DNA of 64,000 bases from NCBI GenBank assembly GCA_023935145.1, contig CM043698.1, positions 76,154,501 to 76,218,500 of the forward strand, given 5' to 3'. A program made the translations under genes and the position numbers. Under the pieces are notes generated by a model. The model had not been told where the DNA came from. It searched no databases and was given only the letters and a program-made list of their open reading frames with translations. Origin of the DNA: Bretschneidera sinensis. Lineage: Eukaryota > Streptophyta > Magnoliopsida > Brassicales > Akaniaceae. Of this stretch, positions 23,426-34,813 are shown one piece after another; the stretch's first letter is position 1, and each line of letters starts with the position of its first letter.

Positions 23426-24403
23426 TGTTGGAAATCACCTTGACAAGATGCTCAGGTGGTGATCTTCCAAATATCCAAGTCTAGAATGACTTGAAAAGAT
23501 TTGGAATCGAAAACAGGAACAGAAATCGAAGAAAGAAATAAGATAAGTGATTTGTTATCGAGGTTCAGCAATAGCCTACGTCCCCATGAGTTCTTCTAAA
23601 CTCTCTACACTAAACCAATGGTTCTTTACAATCCAGTAACCCTCTTCAAGAAACCTTAAGTTCTTGAAGAAACCAAAAAGAGAAGAAAGAAGATGATAAG
23701 AACTATTACAATGCTCTCTATCTAATCTATACTCCTCTCTCTTTACAACCAGTCTTACTACAATGAGTCCCTCTTGTGTTTTATGTCTTTGCACTTTCAC
23801 ATAATTCTCTCTTGTATGTCTGTCACTCTTTACAATTGATCTCAAATTATGTCACAATGTTCATGAGAAAAAGCTAGGTGACCCTTTATATAGTGCACCA
23901 ACTTCTTGCCCAATCTTGAGAGTCAATCTCCACCCTTAGATCTTGATGACCACTCAACCATGGCCCTCCATCAATCCTAAGTGATGTTGTGCATTTTAAC
24001 CTTGCACCCACACACTTAATAAGAGGCTAAATCAAGTGGAATATGTGTGCCTCATTGTGCCTAGCGCCTAGGCACTGAACAGGGCATGCTGCGGCACAAG
24101 GCAAAACACCCTTTTTCACCACTTTCTAGGCGCTGCGGCCTTGGTGAGGGAGAGGTGCGGCGCTAGCCTTCCTCTAGCACCTCTCTTATTGGGCGCTGCA
24201 GCCTGGGAGGAGGAGGGCTGCAGCGCACACTGAAGCTGGACCCCTCACAGCTGTGCGCACTTCTTTGCCTTGCTGAATGGAGGTGCGCACACACACCCAA
24301 AGTGATGCGCACACTTGTGTGCACTCCTTTAACATGCTGAAATTTATTCTTCCAACCTTGGTTTAGACCTTGAACCATGTTTAGACCTTAGAAAATATCA
24401 ACA
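23426..24403 (-). repeat. 3' LTR of copia element 2
   Basis: 978 bp from TGTTGG to ATCAACA, followed inward by the polypurine tract ATCTCTACCTTT (plus-strand reading). It shares its outer parts with the 835-bp LTRs of element 1 but differs in the middle, with extra segments around 24,010-24,260. Minus-strand TATATAAAGG near 23,884 is a likely TATA box. Confidence 0.85.
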
Positions 24404-24483
24404 ATCTCTACCTTTATCTAAGGGTTTAAACCTAAATCATTGTGCAGAGAACTTCAGGATCCAAACTCATCTTGAGTCATCAA

Positions 24484-24840
24484 TTAACCGACTCCAATCC
24501 TAAGTAGTCCAAGGCAATGATTGAACTTACTTAGAGGTAGAACTTTAGTACCTAAATCCGCAGGATTTTCTTCCGTGGCTTCCTTGTCCACATGGATGAA
24601 TCCTTTCGTAACATTTTCCCGAATGAAATGGTACCGAACATCCATGTGCTTTGTCCTCTCATAGAACACCGGATTCTTACACAAGTGCAATGCACTTTGG
24701 CTATCCAAATACACCACAACCTGCTCTTCCAGGACCTTCAACTCTTCCAACAACCCTTTGCACCACATAGCCTCCTTAATGGCTTTCGTAGCCGCTATGT
24801 ACTTAGCCTCGGTTGTTGAGAGTGCTACCGCAGGCTGCAA
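24484..24840 (-). pseudogene. Copia RNase H segment (element 2)
   Basis: [13 protein letters not shown], then a DSQSALHL block (first acidic residue preserved), RYHFIRENV and ENPADLGTK. In the upstream linker TGG has become TGA, just before the KAQLQPAVAL stretch, separating it from RT. Confidence 0.85.
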
Positions 24841-24884
24841 CTGAGCCTTTCAACTTACACAACGTCCGTTTAAGTTGAAGAATA

Positions 24885-26114
24885 TTAGGTAATCGATCTC
24901 CTTTTATCCCGGTCTGCTCCGTAGTCCGAATCCGCAAAACCTTCAAGGCAGATGGACTTACCCCTCTTCTTATAAACCAGCCCTACTATTGGGCTTCCCT
25001 TCAAGTACTTCAACAACCACTTCATCCCTAGCCAATGCTCCTTTCCAGGATTACTCATAAACCTGCTGAGAACACTTATTACATGAGCAATATTAGGTCT
25101 AGTGCTTACCATGGCGAACATAACAGAACCAACCGCACTAAAGTAAGAGACCTTTTCCATTTCCTTCTTCTCCACCTCCGATCTCGGACATTGATCGCTG
25201 GAGAACTTGAAATAACCAGCAAAGGGAACCTTTACTAGTTTGCTATCTTCCATAGAGAACTTAGATATCATCTTCTCTATGTAGGAAGTTCGAGAGATCT
25301 TCAATCTATTTTTCTCCCTTTCTTGGATGATTCACATCCCAAGGATCTTCTGTGCATGGCCAAGAATCTCAAACTCCTCACTGAGTTGAGCCTTCAATTT
25401 TCTTATCCTCTCAATGCTGCTCCCAACCAGCAATATATCATCAACATAGATAAGGATGATCACCACTTCCTCAACCTTCTGCCTCTTATAGTACAAGCAC
25501 GAATCATAGCAGCTCCTCATGATACAAGCTTATTACAAAGGAATCAAACCTCTTATTCTATTGCCGAGGTGATTGCTTAAGCCATAGAGAGATTTCTTCA
25601 ATTTGCACACCAACTCTCCCTGCCTTCCTTCCTCATAGCCTTCGGGTTGCCTCACGTAAATGATCTCATCGAGCTCTCCATGTAAGAACATTGTCTTCAC
25701 ATTCATTTGCTTGATTTCCCAATCAAATTAGACCACAAATGCTAACACTATCCGTATCGTCTTATACTTCACAACCGGTGAGAAGATTTCGGTAAAATCT
25801 ATGCCTTCTTTTTGTGTGAACCCCTTCGCCACCAGCCTAGCTTTATACCGGACTTTATCTCCTGCAGTATTCCCTTCTTTGATCTTGTAGATCCATCTAC
25901 AGTCCACAACTCTCTGTTTTTCTGGTTTGGGCACCAACTCCCAAGAGTTGTTCGTCATCAAAGAATCCATTTCTTCCTCCATAGCCAGCTGCCACTTTGA
26001 CGAATCCTTACACTCCATGGCATCCGTGTAAGTTTCTGGTTCAACCTCTCCTTCTGTCCAAGGAGCTACTATATTAGCATCCGTAAACCCATATCTCAAA
26101 GGTGGTCTCACCAC
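24885..26114 (-). pseudogene. Copia reverse transcriptase (element 2, fragmented)
   Basis: The pieces in order on the minus strand: [25 protein letters not shown] and [11 protein letters not shown] (25,728-26,114); a shifted middle with MFLHGELDE-like and KKSLYGL-like remnants (25,560-25,727); the catalytic block ILIYVDDILLVGSS with YVDD intact (25,332-25,520); then YIEKMISKFSMEDS, SVMFAMVSTRPNI and the FADSDYGADRDKRR linker (24,885-25,304). Frameshifts and stops separate them, so no active enzyme results. Confidence 0.85.
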
Positions 26115-26255
26115 CCTCCTTTTTCGGTCCCTTGTGAGCTGGTAGTCATTCTGACTTCCTGCATCAACCTCTTCTAGTTCAACCTCCTCTTGAGTGCCCT
26201 TAGCATGGCCTTCATTAATGGGATCTACCTAGTCTGAACCCTCTTGCCTCCTCTG

Positions 26256-27488
26256 CTATACCTGAACCAAATTCTCCTTGATGCAATGCTCCACAAATTT
26301 CGGACTGGTTTGCTCACTAGCACTTGCAGGGTTAGTTTTCTCCAAGTAGGGAAATAACAATTCATTAAAAATAACATCCCTAGTTATAATGAGTTTCATG
26401 CCTTTCTTTTCTAAGGACCACAACCTATACCCCTTAACCCCATCACCATATCCTAGAAATACACATTTTCTAGACCTTGGGCTAAGTTTATCCTCCTTTT
26501 GATGTGCATATGCCGCACACCCAAAAGTCCTAAGGTTGCTTAACTCAGGGGGTTTCCCACTCCACATCTCCATGAGAGTCTTGAGCTCTAAAGCTCTAGA
26601 GGGTGATCTATTTCCCAAGTATGCAACTGTAGCCACAACTTCTCCCCAAAAATATTTTGGTAAATCGGATCCTATTAACATGCACCTAACTTTTTCCATA
26701 AGGGTTCTATTCATCCTTTCAGCAACTCCATTTTGCTAAGGTGTTTTTACAACCGTTCTATGTCTTAGAATTCTATTTAACTCACAGAATTTATCAAAAT
26801 CCTTATTGCAAAATTCTAAGCCATTATCGGTTCGTAAAGCTTTAACTACCCTACTCGTTTGAGTCTCCAGCAACTTTTTCCACACAACACATTTATTCAA
26901 TGCATCTGATTTATTTCTAAACAAATAAACCCACACTTTTCTTGAATAATCATCAATTAAAGACAGAAAGTAAAAGTTATCTCCCTGTGTTGGTGTCCTT
27001 GCTGGTCCCCAAAGATCCGAATGAATGTAGTCAAGAATCCCTTTAGACTTGTGCACTACGGTGTTGAAGCTGACCCAGTGTTGCTTCCCAAGAATGCAAC
27101 ACTCGCAGAGATAAAGTTTCTCTACTTTGTCTCCACCAAGTAGGCCATCCTTGCTAAGAACTTGCAGGCCCTTTTCGCTCATGTGTCCCAAGCGAGTGTG
27201 CCAAAGGGCTGCCTTATCCATCTCAGCCATCAAGCTTGCTGCTTGATCATTGATTTCTGTCTCTGCGATCATCTCATAGCGTCCATCATTTCTTGCTGCT
27301 TTGATCACTACCAAAGATCCATTGGCCACCTTGATCTTTCCTCCCTTTACTTTGCATGTGTAGCCCATGGAATCCAGTTGCCCTAATGAGATCAAATTCT
27401 TCTTCAAATCTGGAAGATACCTCACATTTCGCAGCAGCCTTGTGACTCCATCAAACATCCTCAACTGGATGTCTCCTATCCCCCTCAC
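26256..27488 (-). pseudogene. Copia integrase with protease-linker tail (element 2)
   Basis: It starts inside the pre-integrase region (RGIGDIQLRMFDG), has the HHCC finger (WHTRLGH...CECC), the core with HSDLWGP and RTDNGLEF, a TAG just before the QQNGVAER motif, then MNRTLMEKVRCML and the C-terminal GKPPELSNLRTFGC and RKCVFLGY blocks that element 1 lacks. Apart from the one TAG, the frame is open for about 400 codons. Confidence 0.85.
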
Positions 27489-27564
27489 TTGGCAAGAATT
27501 GTCATTCCTGGTTGGATAGTTCTATAAGAAAAAGTAACTCTATCTTAGAGGATGTGGATGACCA

Positions 27565-27743
27565 TGTTGAGATTTAGGTTAAGGGCAAATGGAGGGAGAC
27601 AAAGAGATTGAGAAGAAATATTATAGAGTACGTTATTATTATTGATATTATGTGAACTCAACAAACCAACGACCCTTTATATAGACATAGGGATATAAAT
27701 CGTAATAAGAATATGAAACATATTAGGAAGTATAAACTCAACA
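27565..27743 (-). mobile_element. Short copia LTR (Ale/Retrofit-like), 3' end of a degraded element
   Basis: 179 bp from TGTTGAGATTTAGG to AAACTCAACA, ending TG...CA on either strand, with a TATATAAAGGG TATA box on the minus strand. Directly right lies CTCCTCCTCAAGTTGGAG, i.e. GAGGAGGAG on the minus strand, the polypurine tract typical of these short-LTR copias. Internal DNA to about 27,960 shows no readable protein. Confidence 0.65.
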
Positions 27744-29518
27744 CTCCTCCTCAAGTTGGAGCATACACATGCACTAACTTGTTATAAACAAACTCATATT
27801 AATAACAAATTTGGTCCAATTTGAAACAAATAAACTTAAACCCATAAGTTACAATAACCCATGAGAACAAGTCTGACCTCTACACCCACAATAAACAGTT
27901 AGGTCATCATGTCGGCACCACTTAACGAGAACAAGATCCGAGAACACCAGATCAATAAGACTTTGAATTTTTTTCGTCTTGTTTTTTTATTAAGTTTGAC
28001 TTGAATGAGCTACAATCAGTGAGTCAGGAGGATAACAACATCAACACAAGTTGGATCGGGTTAACAACATCAACATCGGATCAACAACATAAATATATGG
28101 GTGAGGAACTCTTCTTAGGACCTCTTCTTTTCTCTTATCCTTTTCTATCTACTCTTTTCCTTTTCTACTTTTGGCCACTTCCTCTTCTTCTTTTTTTCTG
28201 CTCTTCTTTTCTCTTTTCTTTTTTGGGTTTTCTCTTAACTTTTCTTCCTCTTCTTCTTCAACAGAAACTCAAACTCAAGTTGACCCAAAAAACTCAAACA
28301 AACCCGGATCTGGAATTGCGCAAAGACTGGAATGGAGCTCTGGTGGCTGAGATTTGGCTGACGGAGCATACTGAGTCTGACTTTGGTTTTTGTGCTTGTG
28401 TTAATATTTAGATTTTGGATAATGTGGGTGATATATTATCTTTATTATTTAATGTTTGAATGATAATTGTTTTATTATGGTATGTATTTTTTATATATAT
28501 ATTTGAAAGCTATATAATTTGATAGTAAGGTGAAGTCCCAATTTGGATTTATACAAAATAAAAATGATTTATAATTGATTTTAAAGCAAAAATTTAGGTT
28601 TGATTAATTTGTAAATTTATAATTATATATTTTTTGAAATATATGTAATTTGACAGGTACATAATTGAAAATACCACCAAACCTGAAACAGACCAAAACC
28701 TAAACATTACATTTAAATAACTAAACGGAAACATTGTTCAATGCAAAATTTACAACCTTGAATGCAAATGCTTCTTCAAATGAATCTTTTGGCTAAAAAA
28801 ATTGTGAGAAACTTTTATAATCTTTGTGTTAATAATTAGTTTTACAAAATATTTTTATTTTTTTATGATAATAGTTATTTTATAAACATATCACAAAATA
28901 TGCATAAACACATTAATTATATGATGATTATTTAAGAATATATTAATAAAGAATAACATAACAAGTGTAACAAAGCATATAAGATCCATATATGTTGTAT
29001 ATAAAATAAAACTAGAAATATCATAATACTTTCATCAATTTTGGCTAATCAAATTACAATTATAATGCTCTCATCAGATTTGAAATGTCAAAAATATTAT
29101 TTTAGGAGGGGAAAATGGCGTGCCAAACTTTTCACCAATTTACCTCATAAAATTATACATGTAACAAAGGAATTAGTAAAATAAGTATTTTTATTTCATG
29201 TGAATAGAAAAGCAAACTCTGTTGCCCATGTTTTCTCTAAGCATGTGCCAATTACTGTAAATTTTTGTTTGACGTCATTGATAATCGATTAAAATTAATT
29301 TTTACATTGATTTAAAACAAAAATTGGTTTGATCATTTCTTTAATAAGTCAATTTGTGGGTTGAATCCCCAACTGAGTTTGCCTTTCCTTCTATTGTAAT
29401 GGAGCAGTGCTCTTCCCATTCAAGTTTCAAAATTTCTTCTAAAAAAAATCTTTAAGCTTTTATCAAAGTTTCACATGTTGGAATACAGCATTACCAGCAC
29501 CAGAACTTCATAATTGGG
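27744..29518. other. Gene-free stretch with a CT-rich tract
   Basis: To about 27,960 this is probably degraded interior of the short-LTR copia. 28,110-28,270 is a CT-rich, TTCTT-repeating tract that keeps a 136-codon frame open (28,001-28,411) encoding Phe/Leu runs; there is no domain, so I do not call it a gene. The rest is AT-rich without signature. Confidence 0.55.
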
Positions 29519-29735
29519 CTTTTTACCAATAAATACATATTTGATTGATAGGAAAGTAAAACAATAAAATATTTTTTTTATAGTTCGTTTGATAAAAATA
29601 ATGAAAAACTAAGAAATTTTTTTTATTGAGCATTTTACCAATAAATACAGATTTGATTGGTAAGGAAGTAAAGTGAAAAAGAGAAAAAGAAAAAGAGAAT
29701 AGTTGAAAAATTAAGATGTTTTTCATAGTACGCTT
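29519..29735. repeat. Local tandem duplication, period about 110 bp
   Basis: TTTTTACCAATAAATACATA with the TTTGATTGATAGGAAAGTAA that follows is repeated at 29,630 with a few changes. Both copies end in a TAGTTCGTTTGATAAAAATAA-type sequence (second: TAGTACGCTTGGTAAAAATA). Confidence 0.7.
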
Positions 29736-29770
29736 GGTAAAAATAAAGAATGATAAAAATTAATTTATTT

Positions 29771-30843
29771 ACATTTTGTTTGGTATGAATTGAAGTATAG
29801 AATTCAATTCATTTCCAAATGAATTGAAACTAGAATTCAATTACAAATAAATCCACATTTAATTTTTAAATGAATTGAAAATAGAATTCATTTGCAAATG
29901 AACTTAAATGAATTTTTATATTTAGTATAATTTTACTAAATACTAAAATTGAAATAAATTTTGTGTTTTGAATCAATTAAGAATTGAATTCATTTGCTAA
30001 ATTTTACTTAAATACCCTTTACATTAGTAAATGATTTCGTAAGGCTCAATATTTTTTTTTTCCCTTTTGATGGCATTTTTTACTCTCTTTTATCAGTTGA
30101 AAGAAAAAATAATAATTTTTACTACCCAATATAGACCCTAATATAGCAAAACAAACAAAAAACATTGACTCATATAGTACAAATATATTATAATATAGTA
30201 ACTATACAATAGTTTTTTTTTTTTTTCCTTTTGATGGCATTTTTTACTCTTTTATCAGTTGAAAGAAAAAATAATAATTTTTACTACCCAATATAGACCA
30301 TAATATAGCAAAACAAACAAAAAACATTGATTCATATAGTACAAATATATTATAATATAGTAACTATACAATTCCAATTCTAAGAAATCGATTTACTTAG
30401 TACATAAGTCTCATTCCATTTTCAACATAACAAGGAATTAAAAATAATTTCAATTTATCCTACAAAATACCAAAAGTTCAACAAATAATCTGACGAAAAT
30501 GAAGATTTTGATGACATTTTATTAAGGGGAGCGAGAGAGATATTAGAGTTGGAGAAGAGAGAGACTAAGAAAAAAAATACATAAGACTATAAAAAGGGTA
30601 AGTTTGTCATTTTAAATAAGACAAGTTAAAATCTAATCAATTTTGATAGAATTTATCCAAAACTTACTTAATTTTACTAAAATTCATTTGAAAATGAATT
30701 CTACACTTTTATTACTAAACCAAGCATGTGACTAATTCATTTTTAAATGAATTCTATATTTTATTAACAAACCAAACACAGTAACCTATAAAATTCAAAT
30801 GAATTACACAAAACACATAAAATTCATTTAAACCAAATGGAGT
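29771..30843. mobile_element. Candidate non-autonomous DNA transposon with degenerate inverted ends
   Basis: The left end ACATTTTGTTTGGTATGAAT and the inverse of the right end CATTTGGTTTAAATGAATTT resemble each other. Inside both ends, AATGAATT/GAATTCATTT motifs recur in clusters (29,800-29,990 and 30,660-30,830), like subterminal repeats. No coding sequence. Target duplications were not resolved, so limits are approximate. Confidence 0.35.
30050..30372. repeat. Tandem duplication, period about 161 bp
   Basis: The segment with TTTTGATGGCATTTTTTACT, AAAGAAAAAATAATAATTTT and CAATATAGACCNTAATATAG occurs twice head to tail, nearly identical (about three differences), so it is recent. It lies inside the candidate element at 29,771-30,843. 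Confidence 0.85.
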
Positions 30844-31333
30844 GCTAGTTTTCCCTCTTCAATCATATCAATTTAAGTTAATTATGATTTACATATAAAA
30901 AAAAACATTTATTGTCCAATTTGTCTTCCACCTCACTCTTCTTTTAGACCAATCCTAGAAACCAATCCTAGAAAATATTCTAAATCTACTTTTCTTTATG
31001 TTTCTCTATCTTAATTTCTTCCAAATTTTTTCTCTTCCAACCATATCCTTAAAAAGTTTTATAATTATTTATCAAAAACTCGTCATATGCTTGTCATTTT
31101 CTTAAAATATTTTGTGCGAAATGGCAAAGTCATCTCAAGACCCGGTAAGATTACAGAATAAATTTGTTCAAGTCAAACTTCAAATTCAGCCCAAGACTCA
31201 GCAAGCTTACCAAACTAATGTTCTTGAAGACTTCAATTTTTTTTTTCCTGCTATAACATTAGAGGTCAATGTCATCAAAAAAAAGATGTTTGTTTTTGTT
31301 CATTGATAATATCTAAGATTCCTGTTTGTATTT

Positions 31334-31847
31334 TGTTAGAAATAGATCGTGACAGGATCGTAAATTGATCGAGTAATAATGACAAAACAATAAAGTAAGA
31401 TAAAAGGGGAGACAGCAAATTTACGTGGTTCGGCTTAAAGCCTACTCCACGGGCAGAGGCCAGCAGACAAAATTTCACTATAGTGAGAGAATATACAAAG
31501 AGTGTTTACAAAATTGGCTTTAGTCAATACATACAATCTCACAATTTCTCTCTTAACTTCTCTTTCACTTGATGATTCTTGATGTTACTTGATGATGGAA
31601 TGCTTCAAATTGGAATGCCTTTTATAGGCTCACAAAAGTTCCAAAGGACAAACAACAATGAATGCTCATCATTTTGTTGCTCATCATTTTGTTCTCCAAT
31701 TATACCAAAGTGAACTTTGTCTTCCACTATGGCCTAAAGTAGAAGATGCTTTTGACCCACAAACAAAAGCCACAAATTATGCAAGAAGTGGACTCAACTT
31801 TAGACAATTTTTGGTCCACCACTAATTCAAGGCATAATTATTCAACA
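31334..31847 (-). repeat. 3' LTR and polypurine tract of copia element 3
   Basis: 514 bp from TGTTAGAAATAGA to ATTATTCAACA. Inward of it AATCTCCACCTTGAC gives the minus-strand polypurine tract AAGGTGGAGATT. The LTR includes the common CACGTAAATTT/ACGTGGTTCGGC motif. A TATAAAAGGC TATA box lies on the minus strand near 31,619. Confidence 0.8.
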
Positions 31848-31921
31848 AATCTCCACCTTGACTTGAATTTGACAATAGTAAAAATAAAAGCTTCAACCTC
31901 TGCCAAACAACCCCGAAGGGT

Positions 31922-33166
31922 CTAATGCAAATGCTGTGCAACACCAACCAAGTCCATGCAGTGTGTGAACTTGGTAATGGGAAGAGATTTTGTCAGCATA
32001 TCAGCTGGATTATTCAGAGTGTCAATCTTTCTTACAATAACATCACCTTGAGCCACAATATCCCGAATAAAGTGATACTTCACATCAATGTGTTTAGTTC
32101 TATCATGATGCATCTGATCCTTCGTCAAATGTATAGCACTCTGACTGTCACAATAAACTACAGTTTTATTTGTTTCCAAACTGAGTTCATTAAGTATACC
32201 TCTTAACCAAATGGCTTCTTTGGCAGCTTCTGTAACAGCCATAAATTCTGCCTCTGTAGTAGACAATGCAACTGTCGGCTGCAATGTAGCTTTCCAACTG
32301 ACTGCACAAGTCCCAATAGTAAATACATAACCTGTAATTGATCTTCTCCTGTCCAAATCACCTGCAAAATCTGAATCCACATATCCAGCTAGATTGTCAG
32401 AAGTTTTACCGAATTCCAAACAAGCAGTAGAAGTACCCTTCAAATATCTCAAAATCCACTTGACAGCTTGCCAATGAGTTTTTCCTGGACAGGACAAATA
32501 TCTGCTAACTACACTGACAGCATGTGAGATGTATAGTCGAGTGCAAACCATTGCATACATAATACTTTCCACTGCACTAGAATAAGGAACTCTAGACATA
32601 TACATTATCTCTTCTTCTGACTGTGGTGACATGGATGCTGATAATCTAAAGTGAGAAGCTAAAGGAGTACTCACAGGTTTAGCATCATGCATACCAAAAC
32701 GTTTCAGAACTTTCTCAATATATTTCTGTTGTGACAGAAATAATCTACCTGCACCTTTGTCTCTGTTGATCTCCATTCCCAAAATTTTCTTTACTGCACC
32801 TAGGTCTTTCATCTCAAATTCATCATTTAGCTGAGATTTCAATCTATTAATTTTATATATGTTCTTTGCTGCAATCAACATGTCATCAACATATAGCAAC
32901 AAATATATGAAAGTACCATCATCAAGTCTTTGATAGTAGACACAACTATCATACTTGCATCTAGAAAATCCAATACTCAGCATAAAAGAGTCAAACCTTC
33001 GATACCACAGGCGTGGAGGCAGCTTGAGTCCATACAAGGATTTCTTTAGAAGACAAACATAATCTTCCTTGCCTTCAACTTCAAAACCCTCTGGTTGCTG
33101 TATATAGATTTGTTCATCAAGATCACCATGAAGAAAGGTTGTTTTCACATCAAGTTGCTCCAACAT
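31922..33166 (-). CDS. Copia reverse transcriptase-RNase H (element 3), open but N-truncated
   Basis: 414 residues without a stop: [18 protein letters not shown] at the start of the RT palm, KKSLYGLK, the catalytic [10 protein letters not shown] with both aspartates, [26 protein letters not shown], the [16 protein letters not shown] linker, then RNase H with [34 protein letters not shown] and [11 protein letters not shown]. Some consensus residues are changed (LKLPPRLWY for the usual LKQAPRQWY). With no start of its own and everything upstream missing it is a retained fragment, but its intactness suggests fairly recent loss. Confidence 0.85.
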   Translation of the reverse strand: MLEQLDVKTTFLHGDLDEQIYIQQPEGFEVEGKEDYVCLLKKSLYGLKLPPRLWYRRFDSFMLSIGFSRCKYDSCVYYQRLDDGTFIYLLLYVDDMLIAAKNIYKINRLKSQLNDEFEMKDLGAVKKILGMEINRDKGAGRLFLSQQKYIEKVLKRFGMHDAKPVSTPLASHFRLSASMSPQSEEEIMYMSRVPYSSAVESIMYAMVCTRLYISHAVSVVSRYLSCPGKTHWQAVKWILRYLKGTSTACLEFGKTSDNLAGYVDSDFAGDLDRRRSITGYVFTIGTCAVSWKATLQPTVALSTTEAEFMAVTEAAKEAIWLRGILNELSLETNKTVVYCDSQSAIHLTKDQMHHDRTKHIDVKYHFIRDIVAQGDVIVRKIDTLNNPADMLTKSLPITKFTHCMDLVGVAQHLH

Positions 33167-33207
33167 GTCATCAAGTTGCTGTATATAGATTTTTTCATCA
33201 AGATCAC
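33091..33207. repeat. Direct duplication at the copia 3/CACTA junction
   Basis: GTTGCTGTATATAGATTT followed by TTCATCAAGATCAC occurs at 33,091-33,123 and, with one change, at 33,175-33,207, offset 84 bp. The second copy abuts the first base of CACTA-like coding sequence. This looks like filler copied during end joining. Confidence 0.8.
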
Positions 33208-34397
33208 GTACGTAATAGAAGTCAACCCCGAGGGGTCAATTGCTGAAGGGTACAATGGGGAAGAGTGTCTAACATATTGCTCCCAATACTTCAAAGGTGT
33301 AGAGACAATATTCAACCACCCCCAAAGGAAAAATGATATTGTAAATTTTTCGGATGAATACATGTTTTCCTCTGGAGGATGGATAATGGGAAAAATTGTG
33401 AGTGTTGAGCTCGATGACATGTCATTGGCTTAAGCACATCGTTATGTGTTGCTCCATAATGATAAGCTTTCTGACCTTCGTAGGTTAGTATCAATAAAGG
33501 AACTTAATTAATAATCATGTGTTTAAATTGAGTTGTTATTATTTGTTGTTGCCACTTTGATGGTTAACAGTTACACAAAAACATCAATTATTGCAGCGAA
33601 TTTTTGGCTGCTCAAAGGCTAACCAACCGTTCCAATCGACCAATACAAAGTCTCAAACAAAAGTGGTTGGTTGAGAAATTTCCCACATGGCTTATGACAC
33701 AGGTTAGGCATAATAACAAGAGTCTTCGAATGTTATAAGTGTTTTCAATTAAACATTGAATGTTGTTATCTCATATTAATTGTTGGAAAATGTTTAGGTG
33801 CCATTGATGGTGGATAACAATTATTCAGATGAATTAATTGCCTTTGCTCGAGGTCCGAATAATATTGTTAGGAGATTCAATGGATTCAATATCAATGGCT
33901 TTAAATTCCACACAAAGGAACGTGAGAAGTGTAGACGATCTCAAAATTCGGGAGTTATGGTTGAAGTTGATGATAAAATGTATTATGGTGTGCTCAACGA
34001 TATCATAGAGTTGGATTACTATGGGACGTTTAAGATTGTGTTGTTCCATTGTGATTGGGTGGATATTAATTCACCCAGGGGTTTAAAGAAAGATGCAAGT
34101 GGGTACATTCTCGTGAACTTGAGTAGGTTAATACACACTGGTCAGTTATTGAAGGATGACCCGTTCGTACTTTCATCTCAAGCGAAACAAGTGTTTTATG
34201 TGCAAGACCCAACAAGAAAGGAATGGTATCATGTTGTGATCACAAAGCCAAGGGACCTATATAAAATGGGGGAAAAAACGCAGGAAGAGGATGATGACAC
34301 TTACAATCAGTGTATGCCTTCTAATGTAGTGGTAGACGATCAATTAGATTGTATCTCAACTTAGGCTAGGATGGACATTGATGAAGATACCAACTAG
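33208..34397 (+). pseudogene. CACTA transposase TNP2-type C-terminal region, left copy
   Basis: The 3' part of a TNP2/TNPD-type CACTA transposase gene, containing the DUF4216 region that follows the transposase core in plant En/Spm elements. Exon a (33,208-33,483) has [20 protein letters not shown]; exon b (33,597-33,702) has LAAQRLTNRSNRPIQSLK; exon c (33,798-34,397) has FKFHTKEREKCRRSQNSGV, FKIVLFHCDWVDI and QVFYVQDPTRKEWYHVV. Introns have GT-AG ends. Lesions: CAA-to-TAA in exon a (33,431-33,433) and TGG-to-TAG near the end (34,362-34,364); the right copy keeps a sense codon at both places. The catalytic N-terminal part is missing. Confidence 0.82.
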
Positions 34398-34805
34398 TTT
34401 TATGTGCATTTCTGTGTAATTATATTTGAATGTGTATTTATGTGATGGACATGTGTGTAAACGAGTTTTTTAAGGTTTTATTGTAATCTATCGGGTTACT
34501 GTTGCTTTGTATCACACAGAACAAGAGTCCTGAAATTTTTTGCGTACAGTTTGTGGAATGCTACATTAGAATGTCGTAAATTTCTGTTTTAGTTGTATCA
34601 TTGATTATTGCTTGTTCTTTAAATCCTATTTGAAGCACCTATTTGTTCATTTGTTCTCAGGTACTCTCAAGTTATTGATTGCTGCATTTGCTGCGACCCC
34701 TTGACCATTCCTATCTTTCAGGTGTGGTTCTTTTAATTCTTTTCAACTTTTAATGCATTCTTGATAGTGTGAGATATAATTATTTTAATGTTTTTATGTA
34801 TACAG
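34398..34805. other. CACTA intergenic spacer, left copy
   Basis: About 0.4 kb between the TNP2-type and second transposase genes, aligning in inverted orientation with 42,236-42,639. It carries the tail of the first gene and a likely leader of the second. Confidence 0.6.
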
Positions 34806-34813
34806 ATTGAAAG

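Larger units (their letters stand above)
23426..27507 (-). mobile_element. Copia element 2, same family as element 1, 5' truncated
   Basis: A 3' LTR, RNase H, RT, integrase and the end of the protease region in minus orientation, aligning well with element 1. It keeps the RT core and integrase C-terminus that element 1 has lost. Alignment with element 1 stops at 27,507 within the protease-integrase linker, so gag, most of the protease, the primer site and the 5' LTR are missing. The break joins unrelated DNA. No target duplication can be tested because one end is gone. Confidence 0.9.
31334..33166 (-). mobile_element. Copia element 3 (3' half only)
   Basis: A 3' LTR, polypurine tract, and an RT-RNase H frame without stops, minus orientation. 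It is cut at its 5' side near 33,166 by an 84-bp local duplication and the left CACTA fragment. gag, protease, integrase, primer site and 5' LTR are absent. It is a different family from elements 1 and 2, though of the same broad Tork/Tnt1 group. Confidence 0.88.

Noticed and set aside
28001..28411. 136-codon frame with a Phe/Leu-rich centre
   Set aside because: The open centre is a CT-rich tract; nothing recognisable flanks it, and pyrimidine-rich DNA produces such frames by composition.
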